A DNA stretch of 64,000 bases, from positions 1 through 64,000 of the forward strand of contig SCRI01000047.1 in assembly GCA_004298675.1 (NCBI GenBank). The letters are read 5' to 3'. Made by a program: the position numbers and the translations under genes. This DNA comes from a bacterium. Lineage in GTDB: Bacteria > Vulcanimicrobiota > Vulcanimicrobiia > Vulcanimicrobiales > SCRA01. Under the pieces are notes generated by a model. That model was given only the letters and a program-made list of their open reading frames with translations. It was not told the origin of the DNA and did not search any database. Positions 50,779 to 58,249 of the stretch are shown here, in pieces; the first letter of the stretch is position 1, and each line of letters starts with the position of its first letter.

Positions 50779-50841
50779 TCAGCCGCTTCGTCGTATGACG
50801 CCGTCCGTAAGGAGAAGTCGGCCAAGGAGCTGCATGCGCAT
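50779..50841 (-). CDS. Leucine-rich leader peptide (leuA attenuator)
   Basis: A 20-codon ORF, ATG to TGA, with five Leu codons clustered as LLGRLLL (CTC CTT ... CTT CTC CTT), then Thr-Asp-Gly-Val-Ile. Its position, size and Leu run upstream of a terminator and leuA are those of a leu operon leader peptide: scarce leucine would stall the ribosome on the Leu codons and favour antitermination. No clear ribosome binding site is seen; a TG-extended -10 TACACT on the minus strand (50857-50852) would start the RNA very close to the ATG. The antiterminator pairing could not be drawn with confidence. Confidence 0.75.
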   Translation of the reverse strand: MRMQLLGRLLLTDGVIRRSG

Positions 50842-50913
50842 CTTATGGTGGAGTGTAGCACGCAACGTCAAGCACGGCGACGCCGCGCTCGAAATATCCC
50901 TCGCGCGAGGAGG

Positions 50914-50943
50914 TTGACATGTCGAACGCATGGGCAGTACCAT
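50914..50943 (+). promoter_or_regulatory. Candidate promoter of the ilvB leader
   Basis: TTGACA (50914-50919), an 18-bp spacer, TACCAT (50938-50943). If used, transcription would begin near 50950, just before the second in-frame ATG (50954) of the leader peptide. The -35 is strong; the -10 is weak. Confidence 0.45.
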
Positions 50944-51019
50944 GGCTTCAACAATGTCGTCGCAAATTCTCGTCGTTAGCCTTATTCTTGTCCGCCTCGA
51001 AGGGGGTCGGTGGGGATAG
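50942..51019 (+). CDS. Ile/Leu/Val-rich leader peptide (ilvB attenuator)
   Basis: A 25-codon ORF ending in TAG. Its core is ILVVSLILVRL, eleven residues of which nine are branched-chain. ATG 50942 and ATG 50954 are both in frame; the second fits better if the promoter at 50914 is used. It lies 31 bp upstream of an intrinsic terminator and 82 bp upstream of the ilvB start. This is the classical layout of an ilv leader peptide (as in enteric ilvBN or ilvGMEDA), where shortage of Ile, Leu or Val stalls the ribosome and lets transcription proceed. A 5-bp hairpin CTGTC/GACAG (51023-51036) lies between leader and terminator. Confidence 0.8.
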   Translation: MASTMSSQILVVSLILVRLEGGRWG

Positions 51020-51050
51020 GCACTGTCTGACGACAGAATACGAAAGTAGA

Positions 51051-51088
51051 AGCCGCCTCGCCGACCAAGCGAGGCGGCTTTCTTTTTT
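51051..51088 (+). terminator. Attenuator terminator upstream of ilvB
   Basis: A perfect 11-bp stem AGCCGCCTCGC (51051-51061) with GCGAGGCGGCT (51069-51079), a 7-nt loop, then TTTCTTTTTT. It ends 13 bp before the ilvB start codon, directly before its ribosome binding site. Confidence 0.94.
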
Positions 51089-51101
51089 CACTGGAGGTAT
51101 C

Positions 51102-52796
51102 GTGGAGATCACCGGTTCGCGTCTCTTGCTTGCGGTACTCGAGGCCCATGGGATCGACTCCGTCTTCGGCTATCCCGGGGGCGCCATCATGCCGTTTTAC
51201 GATGCGCTACTGCACGGCGGTCTCACGCACTATCTCGTCCGCCACGAGCAGGGGGCGGCCTTTGCCGCCGGCGCCTACGCCCGGACGACGGGGCGTTTGG
51301 GCGTCTGCGTCTCGACCAGCGGTCCCGGTGCCACCAACCTCGTGACCGGGTTGCTGGACGCGATGATGGACAGTGCACCGGTCTTGGCTATTACGGGCCA
51401 AGTGCGCTCGGCGCTCATGGGCAGCGATGGGTTTCAAGAGGCCGATGTGGTCGGCATCACCAGCCCTTGTACGAAGTTCAACGCGCTGGTGACGCGCGCG
51501 GCCGACATCCCCGCCACCGTGGAGAAGGCGATCCGTATCGCCACGTCTGGGCGCCCGGGTCCGGTGCTCGTCGACGTCACCACCGACGCGCTCAAGGAGC
51601 GGCTGACCTGGGATGCTCCGTTGACGCGCTCCGCCGAGCGTAGCGGCTACGGCGAGGGCGGGCGTGCGCCGGAGCTCAACATCGCGGCCACGGAGGCGAT
51701 CGCGGCGCTGGCGCGCGCCGAGCGCCCCGTCATCATCGTGGGCGGCGGCACCCGCATCGCGGGCGTCGTGCAGGAGTTCCGGCGCCTGGCGGCACTGATC
51801 GGCGCCCCGGTCGTGGCGACGCTCAACGGTCTGGGAACGGCCGATCCGAGTGACGCGCGCTATCTCGGCATGTTCGGTATGCATGGCCACAAAGGTGCCA
51901 ACCTCGCCGTCACGCGTGCCGACTGCATGCTGGCGCTGGGCGTGCGCTTCGACGACCGCGTCACCGGCGACGTCTCGAAGTTCGGACGCAATGCCACGGT
52001 CATTCACTGCGACATCGATCCCTCCGAGATCGGTAAGATCATCCACGTGGACGTCCCCGTGGTGGGCGATCTGCGCGAGACGATCGCGGTGCTGACGGAG
52101 GTGGCTCAGGTTGCGACGATGCCGTCCTACGAGCCGTGGTTGGCCGAGGTAGCAGCGCTGAAGCGGCCGCTGCCGCCGGCGCGCCACGAGAACGGCGAAC
52201 TCTCGGCCACCGACGTACTGGACGCGCTGGCGGCACTGATGGAGCCCGGCACCGTCGTCACGACCGACGTCGGGCAGCACCAGATGTGGGCGGCACAGCG
52301 CGTGCGCTTGGAGAGCAGCCGTGACTTCCTGACCTCCGCCGGTCTGGGGGCGATGGGCTTCGGCCTGCCCGCGGCGGTGGGGGCGCAGGTGGCCCGCCCG
52401 GGCGATACCGTGGTCGCCATTCTCGGCGACGGCGGTTTCCAGATGACGATGCACGAGCTGGCGACGATTCGCCGCTACGAGTTGCCCATCAAGATCGTGG
52501 TGATGGACAACCGTCATCTCGGCATGGTGCGGCAGTGGCAAGAGCTCTTCTACGAGCGCCGCATCGTGGCCACCGATCTCTACGACAATCCGGAGTTCTG
52601 TACGCTGGCGTCGGCGTACGGTATCGCCTCCACGCGCGTTGACCGCCCGGAGGACCTCCATCGCGCCTTGCGCGAGATGCTCGACTCGAGCGGCGCCTTT
52701 CTACTGCACTGCGCCTGCTTTCCCACGGAGAACTGCTTTCCGATGGTACCGGCGGGGCGCCACATCGACGAGATGCTGGAGAGAACATCGGCATGA
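51102..52796 (+). CDS. ilvB: Acetolactate synthase large subunit
   Basis: A 564-aa ThDP enzyme, the first common step of valine, leucine and isoleucine synthesis. GYPGGAIMPFYDALLHGG and VRHEQGAAFAAGAYAR carry the catalytic Glu; STSGPGATNLVTGL and ITGQV follow. The ThDP motif is ILGDGGFQMTMHELATI (GDGx with downstream Asn in VVMDNRHLGMVRQWQ). The start GTG 51102 is preceded by GGAGG; the longer upstream frame would read through the attenuator. Stop overlaps ilvN by ATGA. Start of the ilvB-ilvN-ilvC-leuC-leuD operon. Confidence 0.96.
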   Translation: MEITGSRLLLAVLEAHGIDSVFGYPGGAIMPFYDALLHGGLTHYLVRHEQGAAFAAGAYARTTGRLGVCVSTSGPGATNLVTGLLDAMMDSAPVLAITGQVRSALMGSDGFQEADVVGITSPCTKFNALVTRAADIPATVEKAIRIATSGRPGPVLVDVTTDALKERLTWDAPLTRSAERSGYGEGGRAPELNIAATEAIAALARAERPVIIVGGGTRIAGVVQEFRRLAALIGAPVVATLNGLGTADPSDARYLGMFGMHGHKGANLAVTRADCMLALGVRFDDRVTGDVSKFGRNATVIHCDIDPSEIGKIIHVDVPVVGDLRETIAVLTEVAQVATMPSYEPWLAEVAALKRPLPPARHENGELSATDVLDALAALMEPGTVVTTDVGQHQMWAAQRVRLESSRDFLTSAGLGAMGFGLPAAVGAQVARPGDTVVAILGDGGFQMTMHELATIRRYELPIKIVVMDNRHLGMVRQWQELFYERRIVATDLYDNPEFCTLASAYGIASTRVDRPEDLHRALREMLDSSGAFLLHCACFPTENCFPMVPAGRHIDEMLERTSA

Positions 52797-53011
52797 GCGA
52801 ACGACTCGAACTCCCATTGCGCGACCAACGCGCGCTCGCCAAGGTATTGGCGGCGCTGACGCGCACGGGCTGCACCGCCACCAGCGTGCGCGCTAGTTTC
52901 GGCGATAGTTACTCCGCCGTCATCACGATCGAGGGGCCCGCGCTCAACCTGCGGCGCCTGTCAGCACTAATCACGCGTCTTCTTTCAACCCACCAAGAGG
53001 AGTACCGATGA
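52793..53011 (+). CDS. ilvN: Small acetolactate synthase regulatory-type subunit (IlvM/IlvN-like)
   Basis: A 72-aa protein lodged between ilvB and ilvC with ATGA overlaps on both sides. [20 protein letters not shown] followed by [20 protein letters not shown] fits a single ACT-like beta-alpha-beta unit. It is much shorter than IlvN/IlvH (~160 aa) and closer to IlvM (~85 aa). By position it should stabilise or regulate IlvB. Sequence similarity to known small subunits is weak by eye. Confidence 0.65.
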   Translation: MSERLELPLRDQRALAKVLAALTRTGCTATSVRASFGDSYSAVITIEGPALNLRRLSALITRLLSTHQEEYR

Positions 53012-54078
53012 ACGTCCAACACGCCCAAACCACCGACCCGGGGAGCCTGCGCGGAAAACGCATCGGCATCATTGGATACGGCAGTCAAGGCCGCGCGCAC
53101 GCGCTCAACCTCCGGGACTCCGGTTGCGACGTCGTCGTCGGACTTCGCACCGGAGGCGCCTCCTACGTCAAAGCGATCGCCGACGGCTGGAGCCCCGTCA
53201 CGCCGGCCGACGCCGCCACGCGCGACGTCGTCATGATGCTCACCCCCGACGAAGAGACACCGCGTATTTACCGCGAGCAGATCGGCCCCAACTTGCGCCC
53301 CGGCGCCGCGTTGGGCTTTGCGCACGGGTTCTCCATCCATTTCAACTACGTGCAGGCACCGCCGGCCGTGAGCGTTTTCATGGTGGCGCCGAAGGCCCCC
53401 GGACGCTTGGTGCGCAGCGAGTACGAAGCCGGGCGCGGCGTCCCGTGCTTGATCGCGGTGGCGCAAGACCCGCACGGTGATGCGCTCGAGATCGCGCGCA
53501 ACTGGGCGATCGGCATCGGTGCCGGCCGGGCCGCGATCATCCAGACCAACTTCCGCGAGGAGACGGAGACCGATCTCTTTGGCGAGCAAGCCGTGCTCTG
53601 CGGCGGACTCTCGGCGTTGGTCACCGCCGGCTTCGAGACGCTCGTGAGTGCCGGCTACGCGCCGGAGATGGCTTACTTCGAGTGCTGCCATGAGTTGAAG
53701 CTCATCGTCGATCTGGTCTACGAGCGCGGCATCACGGGCATGCGCGACGGTATCTCGAATACGGCCAAGTATGGTGACTACACGCGCGGCAGCCGTATCG
53801 TCACCGAGCAGACGCGCCAGGCCATGCGCCAGATCCTGGGTGAGATCACCTCCGGTGCCTTCGCCAAGGAGTGGATGGCCGAGTGTGAGGCTGGCAAGCC
53901 GCGCTTCCAGCGCTTCCGCGAGGAGGGCCACCGCCATCAGATCGAGGGTGTGGGTGCGGAGTTGCGCAGCTTCATGCCCTGGATGGCGGCTCCCGAGCCG
54001 CCGCGTTCCGAGACGCCGGCGCCCGCGCTCGATGCGAGCCATGCGATGCCGGAAGTCGGCGCTTTTATGAACGAGTAG
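53008..54078 (+). CDS. ilvC: Ketol-acid reductoisomerase (class I)
   Basis: A 356-aa enzyme that isomerises and reduces acetolactate or acetohydroxybutyrate. The Rossmann motif is [20 protein letters not shown]; the cofactor loop reads [12 protein letters not shown], where the first Ser of the usual NADPH-type loop is Gly, so NADH use is possible. The Mg2+ site lies in [20 protein letters not shown] and [19 protein letters not shown]-terminal extra tail of ~25 residues is Pro/Ala-rich. An 82-bp gap with no strong terminator separates it from leuC. Confidence 0.96.
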   Translation: MNVQHAQTTDPGSLRGKRIGIIGYGSQGRAHALNLRDSGCDVVVGLRTGGASYVKAIADGWSPVTPADAATRDVVMMLTPDEETPRIYREQIGPNLRPGAALGFAHGFSIHFNYVQAPPAVSVFMVAPKAPGRLVRSEYEAGRGVPCLIAVAQDPHGDALEIARNWAIGIGAGRAAIIQTNFREETETDLFGEQAVLCGGLSALVTAGFETLVSAGYAPEMAYFECCHELKLIVDLVYERGITGMRDGISNTAKYGDYTRGSRIVTEQTRQAMRQILGEITSGAFAKEWMAECEAGKPRFQRFREEGHRHQIEGVGAELRSFMPWMAAPEPPRSETPAPALDASHAMPEVGAFMNE

Positions 54079-54160
54079 GGACTGCTGGCATACGTCGCCT
54101 TCCGGCGCCTCGGCCTGACGAAAAAATAAGGCCCTACTGACACTGAACGGAGATATCGGC

Positions 54161-55528
54161 GTGCGAACGCTTTTCGAGAAGATCTGGGATAGCCACGTGG
54201 TCGAGGAGCTGCCGGGCGGTAACGCACTGGTGTTCATCGACCGCGTCGTTGCCCACGAGATCACCACCCCTACCGGGGCACTCGAGATCGAGCAGAATTT
54301 CGGTGACCGCATCTACGATCCGGCACGTATCGTGGCCCTCAACGATCACGTGTCGCCCGCCAAGGACACCGAGACGGCGATCCAGGCACAGGTGCTGCGC
54401 ACGTGGGCGAAACGTCACGGCATCAAGCTCTACGACATCGGCGATAACGGCATCTGCCACGTGGTGGTGCCCGAGCGCGGCTTGGTCGAGCCCGGAATGA
54501 CGCTCTGCTGCGGTGACAGCCACACCTGCACGCTGGGCGCGTTCGGAGCCTTTGGGCTAGGCATCGGCAGCACCGCCCAAGGCGGGGCGATGCTCGCCGG
54601 CTGCTTGATCTTGCAGCGGCCGAAAGTCTACGGCATCGAGCTGCGCGGCAGTCTCGGCCACGGTGCGACGGCGAAGGATCTCGCGCTGACGGTCGTCGCG
54701 CGTTTGGGCTTCCGCGGAGCGACCGGTTACGTCATCGAGTATTTCGGCGCGGGGGTGGCCTCGCTCTCGATGGAGGAGCGCATGACGCTCTGCAACATGG
54801 CCATCGAAGCCGGTGCCACTTCCGGTCTCTGCCCGGTCGACGAGACGACGTTCTCGTATCTGGCGCAGACCGAATACCAGCGCGGCGTGCCCGATTGGGA
54901 GAGCCGCGTCGAGCGTTGGCGGGCCCTGCGCGCCGACGACGACGCCGAGTACGACGCCGTCGCGCGTATCGATCTCTCGGAGCTGCGTCCGCTGGTCTCG
55001 TGGGGGACCAACCCCGGCGAGTGTTCACCGATCGACGGCGCCGTGCCGGCCGATGCACCCCAGGCTTCGCTCGAGTACATGGGGCTCACGCCTGGACAGA
55101 CGCTGGACGGGCTCGCCATCGATCAAGCCTTCATCGGCTCCTGTACCAACGCGCGCCTCTCCGATCTGCGTGCCGCCGCTGCGGTGCTGCGCGGCCGCCA
55201 CGTGACCGTGCCCACGATCGTCACCCCAGGCTCGCAGGCGGTGCGCCGGGCCGCCGAACGTGAGGGTCTCCACGATATCTTTCAAGACGCCGGGGCGCTC
55301 TGGACGCACTCCTCGTGCGGGCCGTGCCTGGGAATGTCGATGGGTGTCCTGGCTCCAAAGATGCGCTGCGTCTCGTCGTCGAACCGCAATTTCCCGGGGC
55401 GCATGGGAGCGGGCGGACGCGTGCACTTGGCCTCGCCGACGGTAGTCGCCGCGAGCGCCGTAGCCGGATGCATCACCGCACCCGATCGACTCGCCGCACG
55501 GCATGCCGTGGCCGGTGGTGCCGCATGA
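54161..55528 (+). CDS. leuC: 3-isopropylmalate dehydratase large subunit
   Basis: A 455-aa aconitase-family Fe-S enzyme. The cluster Cys residues are in GSCTNARLSDLRAA and SSCGPCLGMSMGVL; the third is in CCGDSHTCTLGAFGAFGLGI with the catalytic His. It ends NRNFPGRMGAGGRVHLASP, typical of LeuC. The GTG start follows CGGAGAT. leuD overlaps by ATGA. Together with LeuD it isomerises 2-isopropylmalate. Confidence 0.95.
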   Translation: MRTLFEKIWDSHVVEELPGGNALVFIDRVVAHEITTPTGALEIEQNFGDRIYDPARIVALNDHVSPAKDTETAIQAQVLRTWAKRHGIKLYDIGDNGICHVVVPERGLVEPGMTLCCGDSHTCTLGAFGAFGLGIGSTAQGGAMLAGCLILQRPKVYGIELRGSLGHGATAKDLALTVVARLGFRGATGYVIEYFGAGVASLSMEERMTLCNMAIEAGATSGLCPVDETTFSYLAQTEYQRGVPDWESRVERWRALRADDDAEYDAVARIDLSELRPLVSWGTNPGECSPIDGAVPADAPQASLEYMGLTPGQTLDGLAIDQAFIGSCTNARLSDLRAAAAVLRGRHVTVPTIVTPGSQAVRRAAEREGLHDIFQDAGALWTHSSCGPCLGMSMGVLAPKMRCVSSSNRNFPGRMGAGGRVHLASPTVVAASAVAGCITAPDRLAARHAVAGGAA

Positions 55529-56052
55529 ACTTCGAAGGCGAGATTCTCCTCGTCGACCGCGCCAACGTCGATACCGACCAGATCATCCCTGCGCGCTACC
55601 TCACCGGCATCACGAAGAGCGGCTACGGACAACACCTCTTCACGGGCATGCCGGGCGGTACGGAGTTGCTCCAAAGCAAGCCCGCCGCCACCATTCTGGT
55701 CGCGCGCGAGAATTTCGGCTGCGGAAGCTCGCGCGAGCACGCCGCGTGGGCGATCGCCGATCGCGGCTTCCGGGCGGTGATCGCGGAGAGCTTCGCGCGC
55801 ATCTTCCTCGAGAACGCCTACACCAACGGGGTGGTGCCTATCGTGCTGCCCAAGGCCGAGGTGGAGGCGTTGGCGGCGTGCGGACGCGCGCGCATCGACG
55901 TCGCCGGGCAGTTCGTCGAGGCGTTGGGGCGGCGCATCCCCTTCGATCTCGATCCGCTGCGTAAGTCCTTCGTGCTCGAAGGCGGCTTCATGGAGTTCTT
56001 AGCCAAGAAAGTCGAGCTAGTGCGCGCGTGGGAGCGCGCCGCGGCCTCCTAA
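55525..56052 (+). CDS. leuD: 3-isopropylmalate dehydratase small subunit
   Basis: A 175-aa swivelling subunit. [32 protein letters not shown] and [20 protein letters not shown] are diagnostic of LeuD. ATG 55525 overlaps the leuC stop. Its TAA overlaps the stop of the convergent GGDEF gene. leuB is not in the window. Confidence 0.96.
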   Translation: MNFEGEILLVDRANVDTDQIIPARYLTGITKSGYGQHLFTGMPGGTELLQSKPAATILVARENFGCGSSREHAAWAIADRGFRAVIAESFARIFLENAYTNGVVPIVLPKAEVEALAACGRARIDVAGQFVEALGRRIPFDLDPLRKSFVLEGGFMEFLAKKVELVRAWERAAAS

Positions 56053-56969
56053 GCGGTACCCGTCTCGTGGCGGCGCTTCGCCTCGTACATCAAGGCATCA
56101 GCCTCCTCCCACGTACGCCGCAGCGTGGCGCCGGCGCGGCGCCGCGCGACGCCGATCGAAGCGGCGATACCGCGTTCGCGAAAGGCGTCCAGCAGTCGCC
56201 GGCGCAGGTGTTCCGCCTGCGCCGGTTCGCTCTCCACGGCGAGGATGGCGAACTCGTCACCACCGATGCGGGCCATGCTGTCGTGGCCGCGTAGGACGCG
56301 CGTAATCGTCCGCGCGGCATGGCGCAACATGCGGTCGCCACGGGCATGGCCGTAGGTATCGTTGGTGTGCTTGAACTCGTCGAGATCGAGCATGAAGATG
56401 TGCGCGGAGCAGTCGTAGCGGCGGCAGCGCTCCTCCTCGCCTGCAAGCAGGCGGTCCCAGCCACGGCGATTGAAGACGCCGGTCAGCGGATCGAGCAGCG
56501 CGTCGGCCTCGGCACGCTCGGCACGGCGCTCGGCCTCGTCCACCTCGCGCTGGCGATCCACCAACGAGCCCAGCAGGCGTCCGAAGAGGAGCAGTACCGC
56601 GGCGGCCTCGTCGTGATCGATCTCCTGTGCCTGCGTGCATAGGCCGCAGATCGTGCCGAACAGTCTCCCGTCACTGCCGAGAATGGGCACGCCCGCGCAG
56701 GCGCCGGCACCTCCGCCTGCAAGGACGAGTGGACCCTCGCCGCGCAGCAGGCGGGCGTGCAGCCGTTCCGAGCGCGCCAGCGTCTTACCGCACTCGTACG
56801 CTGCCTTCGGCTGATGGGCGGCGACGCGTACCGGCAGGTCCTTGTCGACGTGCGTAAAGAGGCAGTGTTGAAAGCCGAGGGTGCGCTGGAGGTGGGCCAG
56901 AGCCGCTTGGATGGCGGCGCCGAGGTCGTTGAACGGGAGGAGGTCGGGTGGGGGAACCGAGACGGTCAT
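56049..56969 (-). CDS. GAF-GGDEF diguanylate cyclase
   Basis: A 306-aa cytoplasmic protein that makes c-di-GMP. The N-terminal ~140 residues are a GAF-like sensor (LGFQHCLFTHVDKDLPVRV, GVPILGSDGRLFGTICGL). A helical linker (VDRQREVDEAERRAERAEAD) leads to the GGDEF domain with DPLTGVFNRRGWDRLL, FMLDLDEFKHTNDTYGH and ARIGGDEFAIL. The inhibitory RxxD site (RGHD) lies five residues before GGDEF, so product inhibition is expected. The sensed signal is unknown. Confidence 0.93.
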   Translation of the reverse strand: MTVSVPPPDLLPFNDLGAAIQAALAHLQRTLGFQHCLFTHVDKDLPVRVAAHQPKAAYECGKTLARSERLHARLLRGEGPLVLAGGGAGACAGVPILGSDGRLFGTICGLCTQAQEIDHDEAAAVLLLFGRLLGSLVDRQREVDEAERRAERAEADALLDPLTGVFNRRGWDRLLAGEEERCRRYDCSAHIFMLDLDEFKHTNDTYGHARGDRMLRHAARTITRVLRGHDSMARIGGDEFAILAVESEPAQAEHLRRRLLDAFRERGIAASIGVARRRAGATLRRTWEEADALMYEAKRRHETGTA

Positions 56970-57059
56970 GACTCAGCGGCGCTTCGCCGGACCGCTGGCG
57001 CTTTCGTGCGGACGTGCGTTAAGGTTTAGCCTAAAATCGCACAAGAAACGGCGAAGCTG

Positions 57060-57407
57060 CTACCGGCTCTCGCTGGCGCGAATTTCGTCGATGCGCTCGA
57101 CGGCACGCCGCAGATGCGGGATCACGATGGAGCCGCCCACCACCAGCCCGACGTTGAGCGCTTCGTAGAACTGTTCGTCGGTGACTCCCAGCGCGATGCA
57201 CTGACCGAGGTGATAGGTCACGCAGTCGTCGCAGCGCAGCACGAGCGAGGCCACGAGCCCCATCAGCTCCTTGATGACGGCGGTGAGCGCCCCTTCGTCG
57301 TACGCGCGCGTATCGAGGTTGAAGAAGCGCTGGATACCCAGGTGCCCGGACGCTAGGATGCGTTCGTTTGCGTGCGCGCGATGGGCGTTGAAGGCGTCGA
57401 TATCCAT
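57060..57407 (-). CDS. Carboxymuconolactone decarboxylase/AhpD-like protein
   Basis: A 115-aa all-helical protein. The motif LVLRCDDCVTYHLGQCIALG contains the CxxC and downstream His of the AhpD-like family, suggesting a thiol redox role rather than decarboxylation. ATG 57407 gives a normal family length; a longer frame upstream is an artefact. It is followed upstream in the same orientation by the hydroxypyruvate-isomerase-like gene, 44 bp away. Confidence 0.88.
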   Translation of the reverse strand: MDIDAFNAHRAHANERILASGHLGIQRFFNLDTRAYDEGALTAVIKELMGLVASLVLRCDDCVTYHLGQCIALGVTDEQFYEALNVGLVVGGSIVIPHLRRAVERIDEIRASESR

Positions 57408-57451
57408 GGTGGCGGCGTCATTCGCGAGAGGAGTGCCCCGTACCCCGGGGT

Positions 57452-58240
57452 TCACGCGCCGGCAGTGAAGCCGTACTCCTCGATCCAGCTCAGGCTCTCC
57501 CGCGTTGAGCCGGACGGACGGTACTCCAAACCCACCCAGCCTGCGTAGCCGGCAGTGTCGATGGCGCGCAGGATGCGCTCGTAGGCTAGCTCGCCCGTGC
57601 CGGGCTGATGGCGCTCCGGGGAGTCGGCGATCTGAACGTGGCCCACGCGCGCGACGCAACGCGCGAACCTCGCGGTGACGTTGCCCTCACCGCGCTGCAC
57701 GTGGTAGCAGTCGAACTGCAGGCGCGCGTTCTCGGCGCCAACGTCGTCCAACAGCCGCAGCGCGCGTGCCGTCGTCTCGATGAAGAAACCGGGCGTGTCG
57801 AGAGCGTTGAGCGGCTCGACCAGCAGCGTGATGCCGCTTTCCCGCAGGCGTGCCGCTGCGTAGCGCAGGTTCTCGACGGCGGTCTCCCACAGCGTGCGTT
57901 CGTCGAGCTCCGCCTTGCGGATGCCCACCAGCGCGTTGATGCGCGTGCAGCGCAGGCGCCGTGCCGCCTCCAGTGCGCGCTCGATGCCCGCGTGGAACTC
58001 CTCACGCCGCGTGGGGTCGAGCGCGAACCCGCGCTCGCCCGCCGCAAAGTCGCCCATCGGCAAGTTGAAGAGAATCAGTTGCAGGCCGTGCTCGCGCAGC
58101 AGACCGGCGTACTCTTCGACGTGTCCGTATGGATCGGGCAGCTCGACGGCGCGGAAGCCGCTGGCGGCGGCCGCCGCGAAACGTTGCTCCAGCGGTACTT
58201 CGGTGAAGAGGAAGGAGAGGTTGGCGCAGAGCTTGGGCAT
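57452..58240 (-). CDS. Hydroxypyruvate isomerase-like TIM-barrel protein
   Basis: A 262-aa sugar-phosphate isomerase/epimerase. LCANLSFLFTEVP at the start, INALVGIRKAE, LLVEPLNALDTPGFF with a metal Glu, LQFDCYHVQRGEGN with Asp/His and IADSPERHQPGTGELAYERI with late metal ligands are those of Hyi/OtnI. It would interconvert hydroxypyruvate with tartronate semialdehyde or a related 2-oxo sugar acid. The gene is 9 bp after the aldolase/SDR fusion, in the same operon. The in vivo substrate is inferred. Confidence 0.85.
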   Translation of the reverse strand: MPKLCANLSFLFTEVPLEQRFAAAAASGFRAVELPDPYGHVEEYAGLLREHGLQLILFNLPMGDFAAGERGFALDPTRREEFHAGIERALEAARRLRCTRINALVGIRKAELDERTLWETAVENLRYAAARLRESGITLLVEPLNALDTPGFFIETTARALRLLDDVGAENARLQFDCYHVQRGEGNVTARFARCVARVGHVQIADSPERHQPGTGELAYERILRAIDTAGYAGWVGLEYRPSGSTRESLSWIEEYGFTAGA

Positions 58241-58249
58241 CGTCGATCC

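Noticed and set aside
50697-50861. leuA start at 50861
   Set aside because: It would translate through the 12-bp attenuator hairpin and add 55 residues absent from the family; ATG 50696 gives the canonical [15 protein letters not shown] start.
50919-51101. ilvB start at 50919
   Set aside because: It would read through the leader region and terminator. GTG 51102 with GGAGG fits the family N-terminus, and another frame holds the Ile/Leu/Val-rich leader.
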